A stretch of DNA of 9,047 nucleotides from NCBI GenBank assembly GCA_035628055.1, contig DASPKO010000312.1, positions 1 through 9,047 on the forward strand, given 5' to 3'. Below, piece after piece: positions 1-7,507 of this stretch (its first letter is position 1; every line of letters begins with the position of its first letter). The stretch is from DASPKO01 sp035628055 (lineage in GTDB: Bacteria > Planctomycetota > Phycisphaerae > Phycisphaerales > UBA1924). The position numbers and the translations under genes were made by a program. The notes beneath the pieces are model-generated. The model was given only the letters and a program-made list of their open reading frames with translations. It did no database searches and was not told where the DNA came from.

Positions 1-1458
1 GAAGCGCAGGAAGAGCAGGAAGAGCGTCACGAAGACCCCGCACGAGCCGGCGAAGATCATGATGTCCACCGGCGTGGGGTAGAACATCCCCCACTCGCCG
101 GGCAGGAAGGCCCGGTGCAGGCTGGTGACGATGATCACGAAGCGCTCGAACCACATCCCGATCGTGATCAGGAACGAGACGATGAAGATCACCACCGGGC
201 TCGTGCGGGCCCACTTGAACCAGTAGACCTGCGGCGAGAGCACGTTGCAGGAGATCATCGTCCAATACGCCCACCAGTAGGGACCCGTCGCCCGGTTGAT
301 GAACGCGGCCTGCTCGTACACGTTCCCGCCGTACCACGCGATGAAGAACTCCATCGCGTAGGCGAACCCAACCATCATCCCCGTCACCAGGGTGATCTTG
401 GCCATGTTTTCCAGGTGACGCATCGTCACCAGGTCCTTCATGTTCGGATAGAGCTCCCGCGCCGGGATCATCAGCAGCAGCACCATGGCGAACCCGCCGA
501 AGATGGCCCCGGCCACGAAGTAGGGCGGGAAGATCGTGGTGTGCCAGCCCGGGAGCACGCTGGTCGCGAAGTCGAACGACACGATCGAGTGCACGCTGAG
601 CACCAGGGGCGTCGAGATGCCCGCCAGGATCAGGTAGGCGCGCTCGTAGCGCAGCCAGTGCCGGTTGCTGAAGCGCCACCCGCAGGCCAACAGCCCGTAG
701 ACCACGGCCCGGACTTTCGAGACCCGCACGGGCAGGAACGGGAGCACCTTCGGGCCGTCCGGGCTCCGGCTCATCGCCAGCACCGCGCGGTCGCGCAGCG
801 TGGCGAAGTCCGGGATCATCCCCATGTACCAGAAGAGGAGCGAGACCAGCCCGTAGGTCGAGACCGCGAAGACGTCCCACAAGAGCGGCGAGCGGAAGTT
901 GGGCCAGACCTGGTTGTACCAGGGGAGCGGGAAGAGCTGCCAGGCCATCCACTGCCGCCCGATGTGGATGCCCGGGAACGTCGCGGCGCAGATCACGGCG
1001 AAGATCGTCATCGCCTCGGCGGCGCGGTTGATGCTCGTCCGCCACTTCTGCTTCAGCAGGCACAGGATGGCGCTGATGAGCGTCCCGGCGTGCCCGATGC
1101 CGATCCAGAAGACGAAGTTGGTGATGTCCCACGCCCACCCGACCTGGTTGTTCAGGCCCCAGGTCCCGATGCCCGTGATCACCAGATACAGGATGAACAG
1201 GCCCCCCACGCTGGCGAGCGTGGCCGTCATCCCGAAGACCGGCAGCCACCACCGCCCCGGCTTGTTCTCCGCGTACCCGCAGACGATCTCGGTAATCTCG
1301 TGAAAGGACCGGTTGTTCAGGACCAGGGGCGGGCGCACCGCCGGGTCGTCCACGAGCGTGCCGTCCCCCGTCACCGGGTCCAGCACGCGCTGCCGCGGCT
1401 CGGGCCGAAGCCCGCTCAACCGCTCGGCGATTACCTGGTCCGGATGGATTGACGTCAT
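1..1458 (-). CDS. actC: Alternative Complex III membrane subunit ActC (NrfD/PsrC family), 3' end off the left edge
   Basis: ActC is an integral membrane subunit of Alternative Complex III. It binds menaquinol or ubiquinol and passes electrons to the ActB iron-sulfur clusters. The frame is open from ATG at 1458 to the window edge, giving 486 codons with no stop. Family ActC proteins are about this long, so little is missing. About ten hydrophobic segments are visible, for example near residues 71-94, 113-134, 194-213, 276-297, 310-331, 354-374, 422-444 and 464-485. Family-typical stretches include GHAGTLISAIL (122-132), RTSINRAAEAMTIFAVICA (140-158), HSIVSFDFA (290-298) and PGWHTTIFPPYFVAGAIF (303-320). 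The start overlaps the actB stop as ATGA, and GGAGGG lies 5 bases upstream (1464-1469), so translational coupling is likely. A nrfD or polysulfide reductase annotation is less likely, because the neighbours are a pentaheme ActA and a fused ActB. Confidence 0.95.
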   Translation of the reverse strand, partial: MTSIHPDQVIAERLSGLRPEPRQRVLDPVTGDGTLVDDPAVRPPLVLNNRSFHEITEIVCGYAENKPGRWWLPVFGMTATLASVGGLFILYLVITGIGTWGLNNQVGWAWDITNFVFWIGIGHAGTLISAILCLLKQKWRTSINRAAEAMTIFAVICAATFPGIHIGRQWMAWQLFPLPWYNQVWPNFRSPLLWDVFAVSTYGLVSLLFWYMGMIPDFATLRDRAVLAMSRSPDGPKVLPFLPVRVSKVRAVVYGLLACGWRFSNRHWLRYERAYLILAGISTPLVLSVHSIVSFDFATSVLPGWHTTIFPPYFVAGAIFGGFAMVLLLMIPARELYPNMKDLVTMRHLENMAKITLVTGMMVGFAYAMEFFIAWYGGNVYEQAAFINRATGPYWWAYWTMISCNVLSPQVYWFKWARTSPVVIFIVSFLITIGMWFERFVIIVTSLHRAFLPGEWGMFYPTPVDIMIFAGSCGVFVTLFLLFLRF

Positions 1459-4400
1459 GCCAGCCCTCCGAGGATCGTCAGCGCGATGCGCCGCCCCGTT
1501 CCCCGGCGCGCGTGCGGCGTGCCGGCCGGGGGCGGCTCATGTCCCGGCCCGTGCCCCCCCGCGGGCTCGGACCCAGCCGGCCCCTGCTCCCCGTGCCCGC
1601 CCGGCCCGTGCTCGCCCCCGGGGGGGTGCCCCTGGCCGTCGTGCACGCCCTCGTGCCCCTCATGCCCGCCGTGCCCGCCGTGCCCGCCGTGCCCGAAGGG
1701 GTCGTCCCAGCGCGCCAGCCGCGCGCCCGCCTCGTGATCGCCGCGCGCCTCCAGGGCCCGCAGGTACGCGGGGCTGGGGTTCTTCACCTCGACCATGTAC
1801 GTGGTGCGCGGGCGGCTATTGAGATAGCCCAGGAGCTGGTACGACCGCCCGTGGGCGCGCATCTGGCGGGCCAGGGAGCCCTGCCCGTCGCGGCTGGCGC
1901 GGTCGAGCAGGTCGCCGAAGATGATCGAGTCGGTCGGACAGGCCTGCTGGCAGGCGGTCTTGACGTACCCGTCGGGGATGAGCCCCAGGTCGGAGAGCTT
2001 GACCTCGATGCGGGCCTCGTTGATCCGCTGGATGCAGAACGTGCACTTCTCCATCACCCCGCGCGACCGGACCGTCACGTCCGGGTTGTGACCCATCTTC
2101 TGGATCTCGTCGAGCTGCTCGCGGAAGCGCGGCGGGATCAGGTTCTCGTTCTCCGGGCCGCGCTCCCGCCCCAGCGTCTCCTGGCCCAGGTACGCCCCGT
2201 TGTACTTCTTGACGCCGTAGTCGAAGAAGTTGAAGCGCCGCACCTTCCAGGGGCAGTTGTTGGCGCAGTACCGCGTCCCGATGCAGCGGTTGTACACCTG
2301 GTAGTTGATCCCCTCCGGCCCGTGCACCGTCGCGTTCACCGGGCAGACCGTCTCGCACGGGGCGTTCTCGCAGTGCTGGCAGGGCACCGGCTGGAAGGTC
2401 ATCGACTCCGGGTCCGCGCTCTCCAGGCCGCCCACGAAGTAGCGGTCCACGCGGATCCAGTGCATCTCCCGGCCCTTGTTCACCTCCGCCTTGCCCACGA
2501 TCGGGATGTTGTTCTCCGCCTGGCAGGCCACCGTGCACGTGTTGCACCCGATGCACGTGGAGAGGTCGATCGACATCCCCCACTGCGGCCCCGTCGCGTA
2601 CGGCGCGTGCGGCGCGGGCTCGTCCCGCGTGTCATTGAAGGGATTGCGATAGATCGACTCGTTCGCCGGCGTGTGCGCCAGCTCCCCGAGCCGCTCCCCG
2701 AAGTTCAGCGTCAGCTCCCGCCCGTACGGGTCCACGCGCCGCGCCCGCTCATCCCCGAACTTCTCCCACGCGGGCAGGTCGGCGCGGCGGACGATCGCCG
2801 TCCGCCCCTCCATCGACCCGTGCTCCTGGGTCGTCGTGATCATGTACCGCGACGGCCCCTCGCCCGTCGCGGGCGTGAGCCGGGCCCCGCCGACATACAT
2901 GCTCTCCGCGCCCGGCTTGACCGCGTAGGTGTTGAAGCCCACGCCGGTCCCCACGTGCCCGCACACCGTCCGCCCGTAGCCCACGGGCAGCACGACGGTG
3001 TTGTCCGCGATCCCCGGAACCGCCCACACGGGCACGCGCACCGCCGCCCCGCCCGGCAGCGCCAGGTCCGCCAGCCGGGCGTACTTCTTCTTCTCGGTCG
3101 CCCGGTCCTGCACCATGCCCAGGGCGTCAGCGGTCGCCGGGCTGACCAGCGCCGCGTTGTCCCAGACCATGCGCGAGGCGAACTCCGGGAGCTCCTGCAG
3201 CCAGCCGTTGTTGGCGAAGCGCCCGTCCCCGACCATCCCGACCATGAAGACCACGTCGAGCGCCGCGGGCGAGGGCCCGGCCGAGAGCGTCCGGGCGGGG
3301 CGGGTCTCGCGCGCGCCCGGTGCGCCAGCGGCCTCCGGCTCCTCGGCGGGCCACCCGGCGATCACGCCGTCGTGCAGCGCCCGCCGCCACGTCTTCTCAA
3401 AGGCCTCCGCGCTCGGCGCTCCCAGGCCGCGCTGCCAGGTCCCGCGGACGATCGCGTGCCCGTCGGTCTCCTCGTCGCCGAGGATCATGGCCAGCACTTC
3501 CAGGTCGCTCTTGCCACCGTAGATCGGCGCGATCATCGGCTGGATCGGCGCCACCGTGCCGTCCCAGGCCCGCGTGTCCCCCCACTCTTCCAGGAAGTGC
3601 GTCCCGGCGAGCCGCCACGTGCTCGCCTCCGCCGTCTCCGACGCCTGGCACGAGAGCGTGATCCGCTCCGGAGCCTTCTGGAACGCGGCCTCGAAGCCGA
3701 GCCCGGCCGGCGCGTCGTAGACCGGGTTGGCCCGGAGCGTGACCACCGTGCCGATCTCGCCCCCGGCCAGACGCCGCGCCAGCGCGATCAGTCCCTCCGT
3801 TCCCGACCCCGCGCTCCCGCCCGGCACCTCGGTGACCGTCTGACCGAGGTTGCCCAGCGCCGCGTTGATGGCGCGGGCCAGCTCGTGCACCTCGGCCGGC
3901 TGGCTCGGCCCCGCGACCACCAGGCCGGCGCCCGGGCTCGCCCGGAGGTCCTCGGCGACCGCGGCCACGAAGTCGGCGTCGACCGGCGCCGCCGGGGCCC
4001 GCGCGGCCAGCCCCTCGCGGACGCCCAGCGCCTGGGCCACCGCCACGGCGAGCGAGGGGATCGCCGACGGGGCCATGCGGACCCGGTGGTCGCTCTTGGC
4101 CCCGGTCATGCTGAAGCGGGACTCGGCGACGTAGAGCCGGTTCATCTGGTCGGCCTCGCCCAGGGGCCGGCGCCCCGCGGCGAAGTCGCGCGCGTAGAGC
4201 AGGCTCGCCGGCTCGGCGAACAGGAAGTCGCGGTCGAGGCTCAGGATCACCCGGGCCTTGCGCAGCGCGAGCAGCTCGCGCCGCCCCGCGCCGCCCGCCT
4301 CGCCGAGCCCCCCGGGCCCGCCACCCGGGTAATACTCGACCCACGCGGCGCGCGGCCAGCGCTCCCGGACACGCCGCACCATCGCCCGCCGCGACGGACC

Positions 4401-5069
4401 GTCGGCCAGGTCGGCGACAAAGGCCAGGCGGGCCCCGCCGTCGGCGTCGTGCGCGGCGAAGTGGTCCTTGGCCCAGAGGCGGAAGTCCTCCCACGAGCGT
4501 GGCGCCTGCGGGTCTCCCGGATCGGCGAGCGTGTACACCGGGTCCTTGAGCCGGTCCGGGTCGTACAGACCCAGGATCGACGCCTGGGCCCACGCGCTGC
4601 TCGTCCCGCGGTTGATCGGGTGCAGCGGGTTGCCCTCGACCTTCGTCGGGCGGCCGTCGTGCGTCTCGACGAGCAGCCCCTCGGCCCCGCCGCCGGGGAG
4701 CGGCATGCTCGTGGCGTAGTACAGCGCCTGCCCCGGGATCGTCTCCTCGGGCACGTTGCGCGAGTACGGCATGATCTTGTGGTCGGGACGCCGGCAGGCC
4801 GGCAGCGTCGCCGCACCCGCCAGGGCCAGGGAGGCCCCCATGAGCTTGAGGAACGTGCGCCGCGAGCCCTCGAGCAGCTCGGACGCTCCGGCGGGAAACT
4901 CGCGATGCAGCCACCCGCGGAACTCGTCGGTGTCGGCCAGCTCCTCGAGCCCCCGCCAGTACGCCTGCCCGCCGGCGGCCCGCCCGGCCGGGCCGACCAC
5001 GGCCCCGGCGCGCGCCGGGGCCTTCGCTTTGGGGCCGATCGTCGATGGGCATTGATCCGGAAGGCTCAT
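1455..5069 (-). CDS. actB: Alternative Complex III iron-sulfur subunit ActB, TAT-exported, with His-rich C-terminal tail
   Basis: This 1204-aa periplasmic subunit of Alternative Complex III relays electrons from ActC to ActA. Residues 37-50 (YWRGLEELADTDEF) are the ActB hallmark. A twin-arginine signal follows at 69-75 (SRRTFLK) with a hydrophobic stretch ending in LPAC (C92), a possible lipid-attachment site. Residues of about 95-800 form the molybdopterin-oxidoreductase-like half. No CxxC cluster motif is seen near its start, which fits the known lack of a Mo cofactor in this family. Residues 832-1110 form the NrfC-like half with four cysteine groups: C839/842/845/849; C897/900/905/909; C929/935/939; and C1009/1012/1040/1044. 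The third group has threonine (T932) where a ferredoxin motif would have cysteine, as expected for the family's [3Fe-4S] cluster. From 1125 on there is a glycine/histidine tail. ATG 5069 has GAGG 7 bases upstream. Automated pipelines may call this a molybdopterin oxidoreductase or formate dehydrogenase; the architecture argues against that. Confidence 0.97.
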   Translation of the reverse strand: MSLPDQCPSTIGPKAKAPARAGAVVGPAGRAAGGQAYWRGLEELADTDEFRGWLHREFPAGASELLEGSRRTFLKLMGASLALAGAATLPACRRPDHKIMPYSRNVPEETIPGQALYYATSMPLPGGGAEGLLVETHDGRPTKVEGNPLHPINRGTSSAWAQASILGLYDPDRLKDPVYTLADPGDPQAPRSWEDFRLWAKDHFAAHDADGGARLAFVADLADGPSRRAMVRRVRERWPRAAWVEYYPGGGPGGLGEAGGAGRRELLALRKARVILSLDRDFLFAEPASLLYARDFAAGRRPLGEADQMNRLYVAESRFSMTGAKSDHRVRMAPSAIPSLAVAVAQALGVREGLAARAPAAPVDADFVAAVAEDLRASPGAGLVVAGPSQPAEVHELARAINAALGNLGQTVTEVPGGSAGSGTEGLIALARRLAGGEIGTVVTLRANPVYDAPAGLGFEAAFQKAPERITLSCQASETAEASTWRLAGTHFLEEWGDTRAWDGTVAPIQPMIAPIYGGKSDLEVLAMILGDEETDGHAIVRGTWQRGLGAPSAEAFEKTWRRALHDGVIAGWPAEEPEAAGAPGARETRPARTLSAGPSPAALDVVFMVGMVGDGRFANNGWLQELPEFASRMVWDNAALVSPATADALGMVQDRATEKKKYARLADLALPGGAAVRVPVWAVPGIADNTVVLPVGYGRTVCGHVGTGVGFNTYAVKPGAESMYVGGARLTPATGEGPSRYMITTTQEHGSMEGRTAIVRRADLPAWEKFGDERARRVDPYGRELTLNFGERLGELAHTPANESIYRNPFNDTRDEPAPHAPYATGPQWGMSIDLSTCIGCNTCTVACQAENNIPIVGKAEVNKGREMHWIRVDRYFVGGLESADPESMTFQPVPCQHCENAPCETVCPVNATVHGPEGINYQVYNRCIGTRYCANNCPWKVRRFNFFDYGVKKYNGAYLGQETLGRERGPENENLIPPRFREQLDEIQKMGHNPDVTVRSRGVMEKCTFCIQRINEARIEVKLSDLGLIPDGYVKTACQQACPTDSIIFGDLLDRASRDGQGSLARQMRAHGRSYQLLGYLNSRPRTTYMVEVKNPSPAYLRALEARGDHEAGARLARWDDPFGHGGHGGHGGHEGHEGVHDGQGHPPGGEHGPGGHGEQGPAGSEPAGGHGPGHEPPPAGTPHARRGTGRRIALTILGGLA
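1464..1469 (-). promoter_or_regulatory. Ribosome binding site of actC inside the actB 3' end
   Basis: The minus strand reads GGAGGG, 5 bases before the actC ATG. It lies within the last codons of actB. Together with the ATGA stop/start overlap, it suggests coupled translation and similar amounts of the two subunits. Confidence 0.6.
1663..1689 (+). repeat. Three perfect tandem 9-bp units (tgcccgccg) encoding the HGG repeats of ActB
   Basis: The units occupy 1663-1671, 1672-1680 and 1681-1689. A diverged fourth unit (tgcccgaag) follows at 1690-1698. Read on the minus strand they encode Gly-Gly-His triplets at the start of the ActB tail. A unit length divisible by three means copy-number change by replication slippage would keep the reading frame. 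Confidence 0.85.
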
Positions 5070-5130
5070 GCTCGTGCCTCGTGCTGTGGCCGGCTGGCCG
5101 GCGCCCCGTGCCCGGCGCCCGCCGCCTCGA
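5070..5130 (-). other. actA-actB intergenic spacer with GC-rich palindromes
   Basis: This 61-base gap contains GCCGGC at 5089-5094 and again at 5097-5102, and GGCGCC at 5100-5105 and again at 5114-5119. The latter pair could form a 6-bp stem with an 8-base loop in the act mRNA. The actB ribosome binding site (GAGG, 5077-5080) follows. No promoter is evident, so cotranscription with actA is assumed. Confidence 0.4.
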
Positions 5131-5850
5131 CTAGTAGTGACACGCCCCGCAGTTCTCCGGCATCAGCGAGAGCGGCCGGGCCAGCAGTTGCCGCAGCAGG
5201 GCCTCGCCCCCCGGCGAGCGCTCCGTCGCCACGTTCCGCTGCCCCGCCGTCCCGGACGCGAGCTGCTCTTCGACCCAGAAGATGTCCGTCACGCGCTCGG
5301 GCGGCACCAGGCTCGGCGCCGGGTCGCGGTGGCAGTCCAGGCACCAGCCCATGCTCAGGGGCTCGCGCTGGTTCACCACGGGCATCCGCCCGATCATCCC
5401 GTGGCACGAGTAGCAGCTCACCCCCGCGCGCACGTGCACGTTGTGCGGGAAGTTGCGCACGTAGTCCGGCAGCTTGTGCACCCGGCGCCAGGGGATCGAC
5501 TCGTCCGCCGCGTACGCCTCGCGCACGAACTGGATCCGTGCCGGCTGCACCACGTCGTCGCGCACGAAGTTCTCGGCGTGGCACCCGGCGCACGTCGCGA
5601 CGTTGGGAATGTTCGCCTCCGCCGCCACCTCCACCTTCGAGTGGCAGTAGCGGCAATCCATCCCAAGCTTCCCGACATGAATGTGGTGCGGGAAGCCGGA
5701 GCCCGGCTGCGTCGGCATGTACCCCACCTCCCAGAACTTCGGGGTGAAGTAGTACCAGACGATCCCGACCACCGAGCAGAGCGTTCCCAGACCGCCCACC
5801 GCGACCGCCGTCGGCAGGTGGTTGGTCCATTTGGGGAAGATCGTTGACAC
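5131..5850 (-). CDS. actA: Alternative Complex III pentaheme cytochrome c subunit ActA
   Basis: ActA is the membrane-anchored multiheme cytochrome c of Alternative Complex III. It takes electrons from ActB and hands them toward a cytochrome c or directly to an oxidase on the periplasmic side. With a GTG start at 5850 the protein has 239 residues: IFPKWTN near the N-terminus, one hydrophobic anchor (about 13-35), then five CxxCH heme motifs at 66-70, 87-91, 146-150, 170-174 and 234-238, the last one residue from the end. Extra histidines that could be axial ligands occur at 55, 56, 58, 125, 136 and 139. An in-frame GTG at 5886 would add 12 residues (MARGRFEARGRT). I prefer 5850 because GAGGG lies 6 bases upstream (5857-5861) and because family members start just before the FPKW motif. 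It is the first gene of actABC, 61 bases before actB. Confidence 0.95.
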   Translation of the reverse strand: MSTIFPKWTNHLPTAVAVGGLGTLCSVVGIVWYYFTPKFWEVGYMPTQPGSGFPHHIHVGKLGMDCRYCHSKVEVAAEANIPNVATCAGCHAENFVRDDVVQPARIQFVREAYAADESIPWRRVHKLPDYVRNFPHNVHVRAGVSCYSCHGMIGRMPVVNQREPLSMGWCLDCHRDPAPSLVPPERVTDIFWVEEQLASGTAGQRNVATERSPGGEALLRQLLARPLSLMPENCGACHY

Positions 5851-6012
5851 GGTGCGCCCTCGTGCCTCAAACCGCCCACGGGCCACGCCCCCGCCCCCAG
5901 CCCGGAGGACGCCTCAACCGTACGCATTCTTGTCCGGCAACAATTGCTGTCGTACCGAAAAAAATCTCACCCGCCGAGTATGCTCCGGCAGCATCGCACA
6001 CCCGACCAAAGC
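5851..6012. promoter_or_regulatory. Divergent control region between actA and ctaA
   Basis: Both flanking genes point away from this spacer of about 160 bases, so it must hold promoters in both directions unless ctaA starts further upstream. The part at about 5916-5970 is clearly poorer in GC than everything around it and includes a run of seven A (5958-5964) and a CAATTG palindrome (5941-5946). I could not find sigma-70 hexamers with acceptable spacing on either strand. The promoters may belong to another sigma class or simply be weak matches. Confidence 0.5.
5857..5861 (-). promoter_or_regulatory. Ribosome binding site of actA
   Basis: The minus strand reads GAGGG, then a 6-base spacer, then GTG at 5850-5848. 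It supports the downstream GTG over the in-frame GTG at 5886, whose upstream sequence is a run of G with only a poor match. Confidence 0.6.
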
Positions 6013-7443
6013 ATGAACCACCCCACCCCCGCCGAGCGGGCACCAGAGATCGTCGCCGGACCCGCCCTCGTCTGCGGCCTTGGGGCCGCGATCGCGATGT
6101 GGGTGGCCGCCTGGATCACGCATCTTCCGGGGCTGGCCCTGCCCGGCCCGGTCAGCGGGCCCGTCGTGCTGGCGACCTGGGGATTGGCGGCGGTCTGTCT
6201 GGGACGCCGGGTCCCCGCCACGCAAGCCATCAAGGTCGGGCTCGGCGCCGGCCTGATTACGGCCGTGGTCGGCCTGCTCATCCTCGGCTCGCTTCTCACC
6301 GAGCAACCCGCGGGCGGTGAGCCCGCGCCGGGTGCCTCCGGACTCCGCCCGCGGGCGGTGATCGCCGCCGGGGGCTTTCTGGTCGCCGGCGCCTGCATCG
6401 GGCTGGTCGGGACCCTGACGGGCGCGCGGCTTGCCGCCGCGCCCCCGGGCCCCCCGGCGCCGCTGCCGGCGCCCGACCTCTGGCTGGCGCGGCTCGCCGC
6501 GGTCACGTGCGTCGCCTTTGCCCCCCTGCTGATCACTGGCGGGGCCGTCACCGGCACGAACTCGGGGATGGCGATCCGCGGGTGGCCGGGGAGCGCCGGC
6601 GCCAACATGTTCCTCTACCCGGTCTCGCTGATGGTCAGCGATCCGCAGCGCTTTCTCGAGCACAGCCACCGGCTCTTCGGCACGCTCGTGGGGCTGTCGA
6701 CGCTCGTGCTGATGGTGCGGACCCTGCTGACTCGCTCCGCCCCCTCCCGGGCGCGCACGCTCGCGCCGATCCTCTTCGCCCTGGTCTGCGTGCAGGGCGT
6801 GGTCGGTGGGCTTCGCGTGCTCGAGGACAGCCGGCACGCCGCGCTGCTTCACGGCATCGTGGCCCAGGTCGTCTTTGCGCTCGCGGTCTGGCTCGCGGTG
6901 GTGCTCTCGCCGGCGTGGCGGGGCATTCCGACCACCGGGCTGGCACTGGAGCGGGGCCCGCGCTTCGCCAGGCTCGCCACGGCGCTGCTCCACGCCACCC
7001 TCGTGCAGCTCGTGCTGGGAGCCTCCTTCCGGCACCTCAAGCTGATCGGGTCGGCGGGGGCGCTGCACGCCCTGTACGCGCACGCGGCCCTGGCGCTGGT
7101 CGTGGTGGGATTGGCCATGCTGGTGGGGTTCTGGGCGGCGCACCTGGGCCCCCGGCACGCGGACCCCGACCCCTCTCAAGGTCCCCGGCGCGCGCTGACG
7201 CGCCTGGGCCGCGCGCTCGTGGCCGTGGTCGCCCTGCAGTTCCTGCTGGGGCTGCTCGCGTTCGCCGTCGTGATGACCGATGCGCCCGCGGGCGCGCCGG
7301 CCCCGGTGGATGCGGGCGCCGGGCGCATCGGCGGGGTGCCGGCGCTGAGGGCCGCGCTCACCACGGCGCACCAGGCCAACGGCGCCCTGGTGCTCGGGGT
7401 CGCGACCATGCTCTGGGCACTGCTGCGGCGCGCCGCCCGGTGA
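6013..7443 (+). CDS. ctaA: Heme A synthase, COX15/CtaA family, with N-terminal membrane extension
   Basis: CtaA oxidises the C8 methyl of heme O to the formyl group of heme A in the cytoplasmic membrane, supplying aa3-type cytochrome oxidases. The 476-aa protein is strongly hydrophobic. Its core starts near residue 155 and carries the expected heme-site residues: ExxHR with E216 and H219, H280 in an LHG context, H352/H357 in a LHALYAH stretch, and H453 in AHQANG. Family stretches such as LLITGG (172-177) and ANMFLYP (197-203) are present. The usual Asp-Trp-Pro of the first loop reads Gly-Trp-Pro here (190-192). Residues 1-154 add about four further helices (near 16-35, 48-64, 74-95 and 115-138) not found in short CtaA proteins. 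The ATG at 6013 was chosen because the hydrophobic part begins soon after. It lacks a clear ribosome binding site, and ATG 5980 or TTG 5944 are alternatives. The gene is divergent from actA, in keeping with a shared respiratory role. Confidence 0.88.
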   Translation: MNHPTPAERAPEIVAGPALVCGLGAAIAMWVAAWITHLPGLALPGPVSGPVVLATWGLAAVCLGRRVPATQAIKVGLGAGLITAVVGLLILGSLLTEQPAGGEPAPGASGLRPRAVIAAGGFLVAGACIGLVGTLTGARLAAAPPGPPAPLPAPDLWLARLAAVTCVAFAPLLITGGAVTGTNSGMAIRGWPGSAGANMFLYPVSLMVSDPQRFLEHSHRLFGTLVGLSTLVLMVRTLLTRSAPSRARTLAPILFALVCVQGVVGGLRVLEDSRHAALLHGIVAQVVFALAVWLAVVLSPAWRGIPTTGLALERGPRFARLATALLHATLVQLVLGASFRHLKLIGSAGALHALYAHAALALVVVGLAMLVGFWAAHLGPRHADPDPSQGPRRALTRLGRALVAVVALQFLLGLLAFAVVMTDAPAGAPAPVDAGAGRIGGVPALRAALTTAHQANGALVLGVATMLWALLRRAAR

Positions 7444-7469
7444 TCGAGCGCACGTCAGAGGCGGGCGTT

Positions 7470-7493
7470 CCGCGCGCGACCGACCGCACGCGG
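7470..7493 (-). terminator. Candidate hairpin terminator in the ctaA/pheS convergent gap
   Basis: Arms at 7470-7478 and 7485-7493 pair over nine positions around a 6-base loop. On the minus strand all nine pair, with one G-U wobble. On the plus strand the same position is a C-A mismatch, so the structure fits the pheS transcript better. No U-tract follows, so it is not a textbook intrinsic terminator. It sits in the 64-base gap between two convergent stop codons. Confidence 0.4.
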
Positions 7494-7507
7494 GCGGCCG
7501 GGCTGCC

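Noticed and set aside
115..1452. A 445-codon plus-strand frame opposite actC
   Set aside because: Its composition is dominated by Arg, Pro, His, Asp and Gln, and the opposite strand encodes an unmistakable ActC.
1455..5069. Molybdenum enzyme such as formate dehydrogenase or polysulfide reductase PsrA
   Set aside because: The N-terminal cluster cysteines are absent, the NrfC-like domain is fused at the C-terminus, and the neighbours are a pentaheme ActA and ActC.
1449..5747. A 1432-codon open frame on the plus strand antisense to actA and actB
   Set aside because: Its product is an Arg/Pro/Ala/Val-rich low-complexity sequence with no family resemblance. Long antisense frames are expected opposite GC-rich genes with G/C third positions.
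5930..5958. Sigma-70 promoter TTGTCC with a 17-base spacer for ctaA
   Set aside because: The -10 position reads TACCGA, only two of six consensus bases. Candidates on the minus strand (TTGCCG, TTGTTG) also lack a -10 match.
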